Shown here: piece after piece, positions 1-11,513 of the stretch | Numbering within the stretch: the first letter of the stretch is position 1 | How the letters are laid out: each line of letters starts with the position of its first letter | Assembly: GCF_045679555.1 (NCBI RefSeq) | Contig: NC_092122.1 | Location: forward strand, 8,689,284 to 8,753,283 | DNA: 64,000 bases | Direction of reading: 5' to 3' | From: Salvelinus alpinus | Taxonomy: Eukaryota > Chordata > Actinopteri > Salmoniformes > Salmonidae | Program-made: the position numbers and the translations under genes | Notes under the pieces: generated by a model | The model's database searches: none | Seen by the model: the letters and a program-made list of their open reading frames with translations, nothing else | Told to the model about the DNA's origin: nothing

Positions 1-436
1 GGAAAGACAGGCAGTCAAACTGTCAGGCGTAAGCGCTGAGACGGAACAAAGAGGAACAGTGGAGACAATTACATTGGCGCTGTGGAGTGACGAGAGGCAT
101 CGCACAGCAACACACCACGGATGGGGGGAGAAGGGATACACCGTATACATGATAAACAACTGTGCTGTAGGTGTATATCACTACCCATAACACCACTCTG
201 GTACTGATCAATGATAAACAGGTGTGAATGAAGAACAAACAGTGGGAGGTATATGAACACAGAATGTAAATGCGCGAACAGCTTCACTACGTAACTAAAT
301 ATTGATCAATGTCCCCACTGCTTTCATAAACAGTGCAAGGGAATGATCAATTTGATCAATGAGTAATGTGGCTAATGCCATTACTACTATCAGTGATGCA
401 TCAAGAGAGTCACATTTCCCTAAGTGGTCCTCATGT
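1..436. other. Intergenic or intronic sequence, no feature recognised
   Basis: I see no exon, RNA gene or clear repeat here. The open frames on the minus strand are short, low in complexity and match no family I know. The stretch may be efcab6 intron, because the efcab6 exons lie to its right on the minus strand. Confidence 0.4.
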
Positions 437-1242
437 ACTGGACAAAATTATAAACGCAACATGCAAAAATGTCATTGATTTTACTGAGTTACAGTTCTTA
501 TGAGGAAATCAGTCAATTGAAATAAATTAATTATGGATTTCACATGACTGGGAATACAGATATGCATCTGTTTGTCATAGACACCTTTAAAAAAAAATGG
601 GCCTCACAATTCGTCAGGGTATTTTTGTGTATTCAAATTGGCATCGATAAAATGGAATTGTGTTCTTTGACCATAGCATATGCCTGCTCATACCATAGTC
701 CCACCACCACCATGAGGCACTTTGTTGACAACGTTGACATTAGCAAACCGCTCGCCCACACAATGCCATACATGTCTGTGGTTATGAGGCCGGTTGGACA
801 TACTGCCAAATTCTCTAAAATGACGTTGGAGGCGGCTTATGGTAGAGAAATGAACTTTTAATTATCTGGCAACAGCTCAGGTGGACATTCCTGCAGTCAG
901 CATGCCAATTGCACGCTCACTCAAAGCTTGAGACATCTGTGGCATTGTGTTGTGTGACAAAACTGCACATTTTAGAGTGGCCTTTTATTGTCCCCGGCAC
1001 AAGGTTCACCTGTGTAATGATCATGCGGTTTAATCAGCTTCCTGATATGCCAAACCTGTCAGGTGGATGGATTATTTTGACAAAGGAGAAATACTCATTA
1101 ACAGGGATTTAAACAAATGTCGTGCACAACATTTGAGAGAAATAAGGTTTTTGTGTGTATTGAAAATGTATGGGATCTTTTATTTCAACTCATGAAACAG
1201 GGGAAACACTTTACATGTTGCATTTATATTTTTGTTCAGTGT
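437..1242 (-). mobile_element. Deleted Tc1/mariner-like element
   Basis: Both ends carry the inverted terminal motif TATAAACGCAAC / GTTGCATTTATA, followed by a matching subterminal stretch (ACTGAGTTACAGTTC at the left, TTATTTCAACTCATG at the right). The same ends flank the copy at 20,984-21,697 and fragments at 23,785, 33,115 and 36,990. The interior is about 0.8 kb and holds no transposase frame with catalytic residues, so this is an internally deleted, non-autonomous relic. The open frames at 544-861 and 909-1112 are chance frames in the relic. Confidence 0.75.
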
Positions 1243-1574
1243 AGTTCTGAAAACAGAAAAGGGCAGTGACACCCAAACCAAACATCTGTGCACAGCACTT
1301 GTCCTAAAAAGTTATAAAGAAACTGAGAACTCCAAGACTATGTAGTAAGGCTTAGTGGGAAAAGTTTAAATCATTTCAGATACGGAAACGTGTCCCCTCT
1401 CCATGAGCCATAAAACCCTTTTTTAACAGTATGTGATATCACCTGTCGTTACCAAGACTAACCTCAAGTCTTGTACTGCCATCTAGTGACCAATAGAGTC
1501 AATGACCATGCAGTGGTGGCGATGTCGAGAATCAGCATTACTTTGTCAGACTATGCAAGAGCAGAACGTAGGAC

Positions 1575-1825
1575 ACCTGTTGGGTGTACTACAAAGCAGG
1601 TTCAATGAGTTAGCCTGCTAACTTGGATAAACAACCAGAAATAATGATGGATTTTCTGGTTCTTTAAAAAAGCTAAACTTAGATATGTGCTTTTTGGTTG
1701 TTGAGTCAATTAGACCATGTCAATTTCAAGCATATCTTTTTTTTTTAAGTACAAGTTATTTCAGAATATTTAGGCAAGTTAGCTGGCTAACTCATTGAAC
1801 CTGCTTTGTAGTATACCCCACAGGT
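1575..1825. mobile_element. MITE with about 50-bp terminal inverted repeats
   Basis: The left end (1,575-1,622) and right end (1,778-1,825) are near-perfect inverted repeats sharing the core TACAAAGCAGGTTCAATGAG. The interior is AT-rich and non-coding. Total length is about 250 bp. The superfamily is not clear because no target duplication stands out. It lies in the efcab6 intron, just downstream in gene direction of the exon at 1,937-2,143. Confidence 0.7.
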
Positions 1826-1829
1826 CCCA

Positions 1830-1895
1830 GATCTGTTTGTGCTGTCTTGCCAACTGCTATTATCATTGGAGTTGGCAAGACAGCACAAACAGATC
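1830..1895. repeat. Perfect 26-bp inverted repeat (hairpin)
   Basis: Positions 1,830-1,855 and 1,870-1,895 are exact reverse complements, separated by a 14-nt loop. Transcribed in either direction this folds into one long stem. It sits between the MITE and the efcab6 splice donor at 1,937. It may be a separate small palindromic repeat of salmonid genomes rather than a conserved RNA. Confidence 0.85.
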
Positions 1896-1936
1896 CCAAA
1901 CCAGTCTATAAGAGACCCACACCTGCCCTCTCTCAC

Positions 1937-2143
1937 CTTGGCCAGCATGGCGTTGAGCTGGGTCTGCGTGAGGGGGAAGAGGAAGGCCTCCACCACCTGT
2001 CTGAACTCCCCCTGGGTCACTGAGCCGCTCCCCTCAGGGTCCAGGGCCTTGAACGCTGCCCTCACATCCTCCAGTCTCTCCCCCAGCCTCCGGGGGAGCA
2101 GGGCCTTGATCTCCCCCAGGGACAGATGCTCATCTGGGGCTGA
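1937..2143 (-). CDS. efcab6: EF-hand protein exon (efcab6-like, first EF-hand)
   Basis: A 207-nt exon (69 codons) bounded on the minus strand by an acceptor (TACAG at 2,144-2,148) and a donor (AAG/GTGAGAG at 1,937). It encodes an EF-hand-type unit with the core RAAFKALDPEGSGSVTQGEF followed by a second helix ending in LNAMLAKV. The loop residues D-E-S-S-T are weakly calcium-binding in type. Residue pattern and spacing resemble the first EF-hand of mammalian EFCAB6 (DJ-1 binding protein, an axonemal microtubule inner protein) as I recall it. Position next to sult4a1 on the same strand supports the call. Later exons would lie left of the window. Other EF-hand families remain possible. Confidence 0.6.
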
Positions 2144-2309
2144 CTGTACCGATGAGACTGGAGGACATGGAAGTGATTAGGAGTCTGTGTGGGGGACACT
2201 GTTTAGTGTGTTTGGTTTAGATGTGTTCCAGGGTTTTGCCCTTACGGTACATTATCATGTTAAGTTATGAGTAAGCTATGAGTTGAGAATTATATATGAA
2301 TGAACTCAC

Positions 2310-2531
2310 CTGAGTCTGACTGCAGTGCTGTCTTTCTGGGTTCCCCTGCTCCCTGTCCTTCTACAGGTGTGTATGGAGGTGTGTGTGTATATGAGTGTGA
2401 AGGGCCAGGTGTGTGTGTGATGCGCTGGGCGGTCCAGGGGCGCGGGGCGATGACCAGTCCTCGGGACATGAGGGTCAGGTCCCCCAGGCCCACAGGGGGG
2501 GTCCGTCTCATACCTTCTGGCTCCGGTGGAG
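2310..2531 (-). CDS. efcab6: efcab6-like N-terminal linker exon
   Basis: A 222-nt open exon on the minus strand between an acceptor (CCCCACAG, just right of 2,531) and a donor (CAG/GTGAGTTC at 2,310), in frame with the EF-hand exon at 1,937-2,143. It encodes a Pro/Arg/Thr-rich, probably disordered segment without a domain (for example MRRTPPVGLGDL and SYTHTPPYTPVEGQGAGEPR). Such a segment before the first EF-hand fits an N-terminal position. The first methionine in the exon (MRRTPP...) could be the start, or an earlier exon may exist. The exon identity rests on frame and splice sites, not on strong homology. Confidence 0.5.
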
Positions 2532-2589
2532 CTGTGGGGACAGGGGAGAGAGAAGGGTGGTGCATACAGTACTCACTGGAGAGTTTTTG

Positions 2590-2694
<105 letters not shown>

Positions 2695-2699
2695 GTGAA

Positions 2700-4100
2700 A
2701 CCCAGGTGACATAATTCGAGAGAGCAGGGTGTTCTGTCCCTGTGTCACATGAGGATTGTTTACAATGTCTTACTCTTCCCAACGCAAACACATCCTAAAT
2801 CAACTCAAGGCTACTGTTGGACTGTGTGTTTAGATATCAGACACACATCATGTGGAGAACTTGTCTCAGTCAATCAAAGCAACAGCAACAGGAAACATTT
2901 TACATCAGGGATGAGAGCAGAATTTAAACATAAAAGGCAATTATTATTTTACTTCAAATGAACCTTTTCATAATTAGCATAAACTTTGAAGTCGCCCCAA
3001 GGTTAATCACAACATTTACATATTTGCCTCCTGCTTAGATTATTAAAAGGGCAGTTGTTTATTAAAATGTTTGTGTTGTTTTATGCAAATTATGTCACAA
3101 ATGAATTTATGAATTAGTACTTGAATGGAAAGTACCGTTTGTAATTTAGAAATATCAAAATTAGTTCCTGTGATCTCTCCAATTGAAATGCGTGTTTGTT
3201 ATAAATAAATGATTTGACTTTGCTTGATTAATTTAAAGCTGCAACTAAAAAAACATCCATTAAAAGGGGCAGGAAGAAATGTAGCCTACTACAATTAAGT
3301 TAAAACTATTCCTCTGATGTTCGTGCTCAATTATTGCGAATTGTTGCGCAATGCTATTAGTCCTTTTCATTCTATCATGTAGCATTAGGACAACTAATGT
3401 GGTTGCTGATTGAATGTTATAGTTACCCTCTTTCTTTATGTCATGTAGTTCTGGATAGATTGAAATTGTCTCTCTCTGACTCTGACCTACGTTCTCCCTC
3501 GGTTTCTTTGGAGTTGAGTAAAAGCGCAGGGGAACGCAGAGAACGCGTTATGGTTGCCATAGAGATGTATTGACACGGTTCTATAGTTCCTGACTCCTCC
3601 CGCTATTGTTTATGATTGGATGGAAGTTATGTCAGGAATTCCCTTCATGCCTTTGCCTCCACTTCAAGCTACATATTCTTCATCCAAAGTAGTAGACCCT
3701 CACGCAACAGTAAACACATCGAGTGGTTAGTGATAAGGACTATGGTGATACTGCAGATGCCTTCTGAAGTAATAATAATACATGTATTCAACTTCTATAG
3801 CGCTTTTTATTAAAAAAAGACTCTCAAAGCACTTGACAACGCAAAACGATCAAGAGTCAAATAAAGCAGCTCCAGTATATGATAAGAGGTTTGGACTACG
3901 AGTTTCAACCAGAGTTGAGCGTTTTGAGTATTCCAAGCCTCCAACAGATGGAGCAACAGTTGAGAGGGAACCACATGGTTTGAGCAGAGGGAGGTTGTCA
4001 ACGGAAGTAACAACATTTATACTTTGACTCAATATTGCTCGTAAATAATGCAAGTGCATTGAAGACATCACACACACACAACACAATTGTCCTGAATACA
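2700..4100. other. Region between sult4a1 3' end and efcab6, no exon recognised
   Basis: AT-rich sequence with no supported exon. It should hold the efcab6 5' region on the minus strand. Around 3,760-3,850 there is a short fragment of a common fish repeat (ATAGCGCTTTTTATTAAA followed by CTCAAAGCACTTG). Confidence 0.4.
3553..3566. promoter_or_regulatory. Possible X-box (RFX site)
   Basis: GTTGCCATAGAGAT matches the ciliary X-box pattern (GTTGCC, 1-3 bases, RRNRAC) with one mismatch at the last base. It is in a locally GC-rich patch about 1 kb upstream of the first efcab6 exons seen. EFCAB6 is an axonemal protein, so an RFX site would fit. This is a motif match only. Confidence 0.25.
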
Positions 4101-4104
4101 TAAC

Positions 4105-4110
4105 TTTATT
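4105..4110 (-). terminator. Candidate polyadenylation signal of sult4a1
   Basis: AATAAA on the minus strand, about 2.2 kb downstream of the sult4a1 stop codon. If used, the 3' UTR would include the purine/pyrimidine tract at 4,361-5,343. Other signals cannot be excluded. Confidence 0.3.
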
Positions 4111-4360
4111 AATAAACCAGAAAGCAAGCATGTAAAGTACAATGCATTATGCCCAGGTTAGGACAACCCTACAAAAACCAAACAAACAGTACACCACATG
4201 ACCCTTGTAGAGGTGGCCTGCAGCAGGATTGCCAACGGTTGTAAACAGAGAGAATGAGAGAAAAAGCTGACAAGAGAGGTTATTTCCCTTTTTGTTTATT
4301 GTCTATTCCACTTGGCAATGTAAACACATGTTTCTAAAGCCAATTGAATTGAATCGCTAG

Positions 4361-5343
4361 TGAGATACAGACTGAGTGAGAGAAACAGAGAGAGAGATAC
4401 AGAGAGAGAAACACAGACAGAAGGAGAGAAACAGAGAGAGAGATACACAGAGAGAGAGAAACAGAGAGAGAAACAGAGAGAGAGAAACAGAGAGAGAGAG
4501 ATACAGAGAGAGAGAGATACAGACAGAGTGAGAGATACAGAGTGAGAGAAACAGAGTGAGAGAAACAGAGAGAGAGAAACAGAGAGAGAGAAACAGAGAG
4601 AGAGATGCAGACAGAGTGAGAGAAACAGAGAGATAGAAACAGAAAGTTACAGACAGAGTGAGAGAGATGCAGATAGAGTGAGAGAAACAGAGATAGAAAC
4701 AGAGAGTTACAGGCAGCGTGAGAGAAACAGAGAGAGAGATAGACAGTGAGAGAAACAGAGAGAGAAAAACAGAGAGCGATACAGACAGAGTGAGAGAAAC
4801 AGAGAGAGAGGGAGATAGACAGTGAGAGAAACAGAGAGAGATACAGACAGAGTGAGAGAAACAGAGAGAGAGAAACAGAGAGAGATACAGACAGAGTGAG
4901 AGAAACAGAGAGAGAGAGATAGACAGTGAGAGAGAGAGAGAGAAACAGAGAGAGAGAGAGAGAGAAACAGAGAGATACAGACAGAGTGAGAGAAACAGAG
5001 AGAGAGAAACAGAGAGAGAAAGAGATACAGACAGTGAGAGAAACAGAGAGAGAGAGAGATACAGACAGAGTGAGAGAAACAGAGAGAGAGAGAGATACAG
5101 ACAGAGTGAGAGAAACAGAGAGAGAGAAACAGAGAGAGATACAGAGTGAGAGAAACAGAGAGAGAGAAACAGAGAGAGAGAGATAGACAGTGAGAGAAAC
5201 AGAGAGAGAGAGAGAGAAACAGAGAGAGAGAGAGAAACAGAGAGAGAGAGAGAGATACAGACAGAGTGAGAGAAACAGAGAGAGAGAGATAGACAGTGAG
5301 AGAAACAGAGAGAGAGAGAGATACAGACAGAGTGAGAGAAAGC
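4361..5343. repeat. About 1 kb GAGAGAAACAGA-type polypurine tract
   Basis: Degenerate tandem units of GAGAGAAACAGA, GAGATACAGACAGAGT and related forms, almost free of C and T except in ATACAGAC. On the minus strand, the sense strand of sult4a1, it reads as a pyrimidine-rich run. The open frames that cross it (such as 254 codons at 4,707-5,471) are repeat artefacts with Ser/Leu composition. Confidence 0.95.
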
Positions 5344-6319
5344 AGATAACTGCGCCTGTGGGAAGGGTCTGTTGAGGTTGTTACATCCACATCAATTCCA
5401 CAAACATTCACAAGTGTCCAGCAGAGCAGAGGGGTTGGGAGGGGAGGGTCTACTGGTCTGTCTGAGGGCATTTACAGCAGGAAGGAGGAGGAAGAGAAGT
5501 AAGCAATAGAAGAGAAAGGGGGCTCTGTTGACAAACATAGAGGGCAATGGTGTTTTGATGCCTAACCTTTGGGGAGGGATGGATACATCCACCTTTGGAT
5601 CCTGAAGGGACATGTACTTGGGGGACAGAACACAGAGAATGCTGGTAACATGGAGGGATACTCTGTTGTCTCAGTGTGGTACATTAACTCTATAGGTGGC
5701 TATGGGTCTGAGGACAGAGGAAGGCATCACTTTAGCAGCATGAACAAACAGAACTGATATGAAAGGCAGTTGTGATGTGTTGTTTTTCTGATTTTGCTCA
5801 CACACGAGCATGTACACACACACACACACACAAACACACACGCATTCACTTCAGCAAGAAAGGCTGATAAAAAAAGTCTAGTGCTGATTAAGCTAATGCC
5901 CATTGAAAGCCTTTTTGTAACAAACAAGCTATGTAATGTACTGAAAGTGAAAAACGTGTGCTAAAAGGAAGGACTAGGTAAAGTAGGAACTGACCTGGAT
6001 ACAGCCGAAACTGAACACTTGCTCTGTATCAAAGGGCAGTCATGGGTGGTCTCTATACTTGACTCTGAGCTGGACTTATGATTCCCCACCATAGCATTCA
6101 TACAGCGTTTAAAAAACATAACACTGTCTCAACGTTAAGTGTTGAACGAGACGTGTAAGCTTCCTCTGTATAGGTTTGGTGACAGCGATTGATATATACA
6201 TTATATCCAATACGTGATTGATTGATTGATGAAGAGAGGCAGAGGAGTGTACAGTGTTTTGGCAGCAGGAGGAGGAGTGTAGTCCGTGTTCGCGTCGTTG
6301 TGGTCAGTCGGTTCGGTCC

Positions 6320-6432
6320 TCACAGGCCGAAGTCAAAGGTCAGGTCAGACTTGCCCATCTTCTGTCTATACACCGTGTCAAACTTGTCATTCATAGACAC
6401 GGTGAAGATGTCCTGCCACAGTCCCACGCGAC
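6320..6432 (-). CDS. sult4a1: sult4a1 coding exon 7 and stop
   Basis: Residues 248-284, [16 protein letters not shown] to LTFDFGL and TGA at 6,320-6,322. The acceptor TCTGTCAG lies at 6,433-6,440. The C-terminal GL differs from the human YL ending that I recall. Confidence 0.95.
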
Positions 6433-9400
6433 CTGACAGAAGAAAGAGTCACATGATCATACATCACTGAGACAAACGGCCGAGAGGAATGGTCAGTAGT
6501 GTATATGAATGTTATCATTCTGAAACCTTCTTTATTGCATATTGATCAGCTCATAGGCTATCTATGCTTCCTTATGACTCCAAACCGTGTACAGCGAGGT
6601 CCATAATCACCTCGATAGAGATGAGCAAAAAACACTGAAATAAATCATTCAAATACGGAGCTATATTGTACGCTACATTTTGGGGGGGAAATTATATTAT
6701 TTTATAGTAACACAATTGCTCAGAGAAAGAGATTTTGTTTAACAAGTTATATCGAGCAAAATAGCCCCATAACATCAAAGATCCAACTGCATATTTTACA
6801 GTAGGTAATCAAATCAAAATCAAAAAAAGATAAAGATAATTACACAAGGAATAGATACACAACGAGTAACAATCACTTTGCTATATACACGGGGTCCCAG
6901 TACCGGGTCGCTGCGCAGGGGTACGAGGTAATGGAGGTAGATATGTATATACAGTGCATTCAGGAAGTATTCAGGCCCCTTTACTTTTCCCACATTTTGA
7001 TACATTACAGCCTTATTCTAAAATGGATTAAATAAAAAATTGTCCTCAGAAATCTACACACAATACCCCATAATGACAAAAACATGTTTTTAGATTTCTT
7101 AATAAATAAAATAATATGAAAAATATAAGTATTTACATAAGTATTCAGACCCTTTGTTATGAGCCTCGAAACATGACAGCCCGCTTGGACTTTGCCAAAA
7201 GGCACCTAAAGGACTCTCAGACCATGAGAAACAAGATTCTCTGGTCTGATGAAACCAAGATTGAACTCTTTGGCCTGAATGCCAAGCGTCACGTCTGGAG
7301 GAAACCTGGCACCATCCCTATGTTGAAGCATGGTGGAGGAAGCATCATGCTGTGGGGATGTTTTTCAGCAGCAGGGACTGGGAGACTAATAGGATCGAGG
7401 GAAAGATGAACGGAGCAAAGTACAGAGAGATCCTTGATGAAAACCTACACCAACAGAACATAGGGCGGTCTATTTGTTCGCTCGTTAGGAGGCCGCCTTG
7501 CCTGCCTCTTTTTTCGAGTCCCGGTGATTAGGGCCTGGTTCGGAGTAAGCAGAATATCTAGAGCTGCCGACTCGTTAAAGAGGCTCGTAAAACAGCCGCT
7601 ATCTAACGTAGCGCCATCTCATATATCTAGGTATGGGGATCTTTCCTGCTTATATACTGGTGTGCATGGCACTCTATTTTCATATCATCTGACCATAGCA
7701 CCGGTTCCAATCCAAGTGCTAAGGCCGTTTTAGCAAACTCCAGGAATTTACATTTGTTGGATAACATGAAAATAGAGTTGGCCACGCACACCAGTGGTGG
7801 GTTTGGCATCGAAATAAGGGTGTATAAACAGGAAAGATCCCCATACCTACTGTAAAATATGGTGGTGGATCTTTGATGTTATGGGGCTATTTGGCTTCCC
7901 ACCTGGTGCCTTTGTTAAGGCCAACGGAATCATGAACTTTACCGAGTATCAGGACATTTTTTGCCAAAAACCTGGCTGCCTCCGCCAGCAGGCTGAAACT
8001 TAGTGGATCTTCCAGCAAGACAATAACACCAAGGACACATCAAAATCCACAAAGAAATGGTTAATTGACCGCAAAATGAACATTTTTCAATGGCCATCTC
8101 AGTCATATGCATTTGAACCCCATTGAAAACCTGTGGTTTGAATTGAAGAGTCCATAAGTGCAGACGATGGATATCTAGGATCTGGAAAGATGTTGTATGG
8201 AGGAATGGTCTAAGATCACGCCAAATGTGTTCTCTAATCTCATAAAACATTTTAGAAAAAGGCTCATTGCCGTTATCCTCACAAGGTGAAGTATTGAAAG
8301 GCATTGAAAACATATTTTTGAGATGAAAAATATTACTTGTTAAACTAAATCTCTTTCTCTAAGAAATTGTATTAGAATAAAATAATATAATTTTTGGAGC
8401 ATACAATATGGGGCAGCAGGTAGCCTAGTGGTGGGCCAGTAACCGAAAGGTTGCTAAATCAAATCCCCAAGTTGACAAGGTAAAAATCTGTTGTTCTGCC
8501 CCTGAACAAGGCAGTTAACCCACTGTTCCTAGGCCGTCGTTGTAAATAAGAATTTGTTCTTAACTGACTTGCCTACTTAAATAAAGGTTAAATAATATTT
8601 AAAAAAAATATAGCTCAGTATTTTGTATTATTTATTTGCTACAGTCTTTTTTGCTCATCTATCAAGAGCGCCAATCATTTTGGGCCTATGTATGTATGTC
8701 TACAGACATGGACTCACCTGCCCTCCAGTAGTGTGTATAGGAATGTGTGTTTATGGCCCTAATAGCTCAGAGCTGTGTGTTAGACCAGCACCAGGTCAGA
8801 GGCTAGGATCCATGCACTAAAAGAAACAGAACATGGAGAAAACAAGACAAATCTGACAACAAATTATAAGAAAAAAACAACATAACAAAAATCTACAATG
8901 ATCAACATGAAAAATGAAAAATGAAATCATAATTATATTAAAACGACATTCATAAATCATAATGCCAGAAAAAGTACAACAAATGTGAACGGATTTCCAA
9001 ACTGAACAGTAAGGTGCAACTCCTTGTGCCAGAAATCACTGAGCTGTAATTACTATGTTTAACCACAGGGAGGCGGTGCAGAGCAAAAATAGGAGTGAAT
9101 GGAAATGCCCTTAATTCAGCTAGTCGGCAGAATTTTTATGTTTGGAAAAATAACGTTCCCAAGATAAATGGACTATTTCTCAGGTCCAGATGCTAGAATA
9201 TGCATATAATTGACAGATTAGGATAGAAAACACTCTAAAGTTTCCAAAACTGTCAAAATAAACCTGAGGAAATCCAACCCGGAAGTGCCTTTTATTTGGA
9301 AAAATCCCTGTTCCGTTGCCTGCCCCTCCTCCATTTAAAGGGGTATCAACCAGATTCCTTTTCCAATGGCTTCCTCAGGCTGTGACCAGGCTTTAGACAT

Positions 9401-11450
9401 AGTTTCAAGCTTTTATTTTGAAAAATGAGCGAGATTTTTCAAAACGCGTCAGGTGTCCTTTGATTAGTTCCTGCGCGCGAGAGATGTAGCTCGACATTTT
9501 CTTTCTCTGTAGTATTGAATAGGTTACCGTTCGGTTGAAATATTATTGATTATGTATGTTAAAAACAACCTGAGGATTGATTATAAAAACAATTGACATG
9601 TTTCTACGAACATTACGGATACTTTTTGGAATTTTCGTCTGCCTTTCAGGACCGGAACGAGCCTGTGGTTTTCTGAACATAACGCGCAAACCAAATGGCG
9701 GTTTTTGGTTATAAAACTAATCTTTATCGAACAAAAATAACATTTATTGTGTAACTGGGAGTCTCGTGAGCGCAAACATCCGAGGAGATTATCAAAGGTA
9801 AGCGATAAATTTTATTGCTTTTCTGACTTTCTTGACCAAGCTAATTTGAGGCTAGCTGTTCTTACTGTTTTGTCTAGTGATTGATAAACTCACAAACGCT
9901 TGGATTGCTTTCGCTGTAAAGCATATTTTCAAAATCTGACACGATAGGTGGATTAACAACAAGCTAAACTGTGTTTTGGTATATTTCACTTGTGATTTCA
10001 TGATTATAAATATTTTTAGTATTATTTTTGAATTTGGCGCTCTGCAATTCAGCGGTTGTTTATGAAAAGGATCCCGCTAAAGGGATCCATGCGGCAAGAA
10101 GTAAATGAATGGTCCAGAGTGAGATATTCCCTATTCCTTTGAAGGTTTATGTTACTGCTGGGGTATGTACATCTGACTCATGATCTGCGGTTTGGTACAA
10201 TAAAGCTCTTGTTACTCTCTGCCCCTAACAGACCAAGGATCAGACTTCTGCAACCCAGTGCTAACCTTCACCACTATGAGCCAAACAACTAAACTGGCCC
10301 TGGATCATTGCTTAAAGATATAGACTACACACAAACACATAGTATGTAACTGTTCTACATAACCTACATACAAATCTGGTCTAGGTTGACTCATCCTCAG
10401 CCAGGTTAGCAGAGATATAAAGCCATATGAACATATTCTATATGCCTTGAACAGTGTGCGTGCATCCGTATGCCTACCGCAAAGGATAACATTCCAGCTT
10501 GCTGTAATTTGGTGTATGGCTGAGGCTCACACATTTCGTTCTGATATCCTATTTCTTTGTCTCTCTCTGTCATTCTCTCTCTCTCCCTCTGTTCCCCCTC
10601 TTCTATCCAAGTGCACCATATCATGCACTGCAACCATGCTTGTGTCTAGGCTTGTGAGTGTCTAATAATAGCCTAAACAATGTATATGATGCAAGCAGCG
10701 AAGCTATGAATGGGGCTAGAGGGAGTACACCAAGTAATGTGTGTGTGTGTATGTGTGTGTAAAGGTTGGAGTTGGCATACAGCACACACGTTACTGTCCC
10801 TCTTGGCACACAGCCTTCACCCCTTCCATTCACTTTACGGCCCAAAACACGCAATGCTTCAGTAACCCTATAGATCTCTTTACTTTCTCAACTCTGTCGT
10901 CGGGAGATACTCGGAAATCTCTGCCTCCATAGTGATCATTCCTTGGCTTATCTTTAGTGTCTGTCTAGCCCTCACTTCTGTTTTCTTTCCTCCTTATCTT
11001 CCTTTCCTCTATCCCTCTATCCCTCTCTTTCTCTTCCTCGCTCTCTACCTCTGTCCTTCCCCGCCCTATCTCACTCTCCCAAATCTCTTGCTCCATCTTT
11101 CTCCCTCCCTTCCTTCTCTCCCTACCCCCTCTATTTCTCTACCGCCCTCTCTCCCCCATCCCTCGCCCTCTCTCCCTCCTGCAGATGGAGAGGACCTCAC
11201 CCCTGCAGATGGAGAGGGCCTCTGAGTTGCAGCACTGCTCTATGAGCTGGTTGCAGCTCTCCACCATGGTCTCCAGCTGGGCCTTGTCACATGAGACACC
11301 CAGGAACCTCGCCAGCTGCCCCACCAACGTCCCCAGGTCCTGGAGAGAGAGATGAAGGAGAGTAGGAGAGGAGAATAAGAGACAGAGAGAGAGAGGAGAG
11401 GAGAGAGGGGGAGGAGAGGAGAGGAGAGAGAGGAGAGAGAGGGGGAGAGG

Positions 11451-11513
<63 letters not shown>

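Larger units (their letters stand above)
6600..8690. mobile_element. Tc1-like relic with long inverted ends, hosting nested insertions
   Basis: Sequence at 6,623-6,750 (GATGAGCAAAAAACACTG, then CAGAGAAAGAGATTTTGTTT) recurs inverted at 8,318-8,390 and 8,600-8,655. These are long terminal repeats of one element. The right arm is split by a HpaI-type SINE at 8,410-8,598. The interior has decayed Tc1 transposase sequence around 7,850-8,290 (GGTGGTGGATCTTTGATGTT, i.e. the GGGSLMLWG motif) and another Tc1 fragment at 6,952-7,449. A single inverted arm of the same family is seen at 12,130-12,375. Confidence 0.6.

Noticed and set aside
4707-5471. 254-codon Ser/Leu-rich minus-strand frame
   Set aside because: It is the translation of the GAGAGAAACAGA tract. 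Composition and lack of any motif mark it as a repeat artefact.
8410-8598. Functional tRNA gene
   Set aside because: The A and B boxes are degenerate and the sequence continues into a SINE body and tail. The same holds for 47,080-47,275 and 63,094-63,295.
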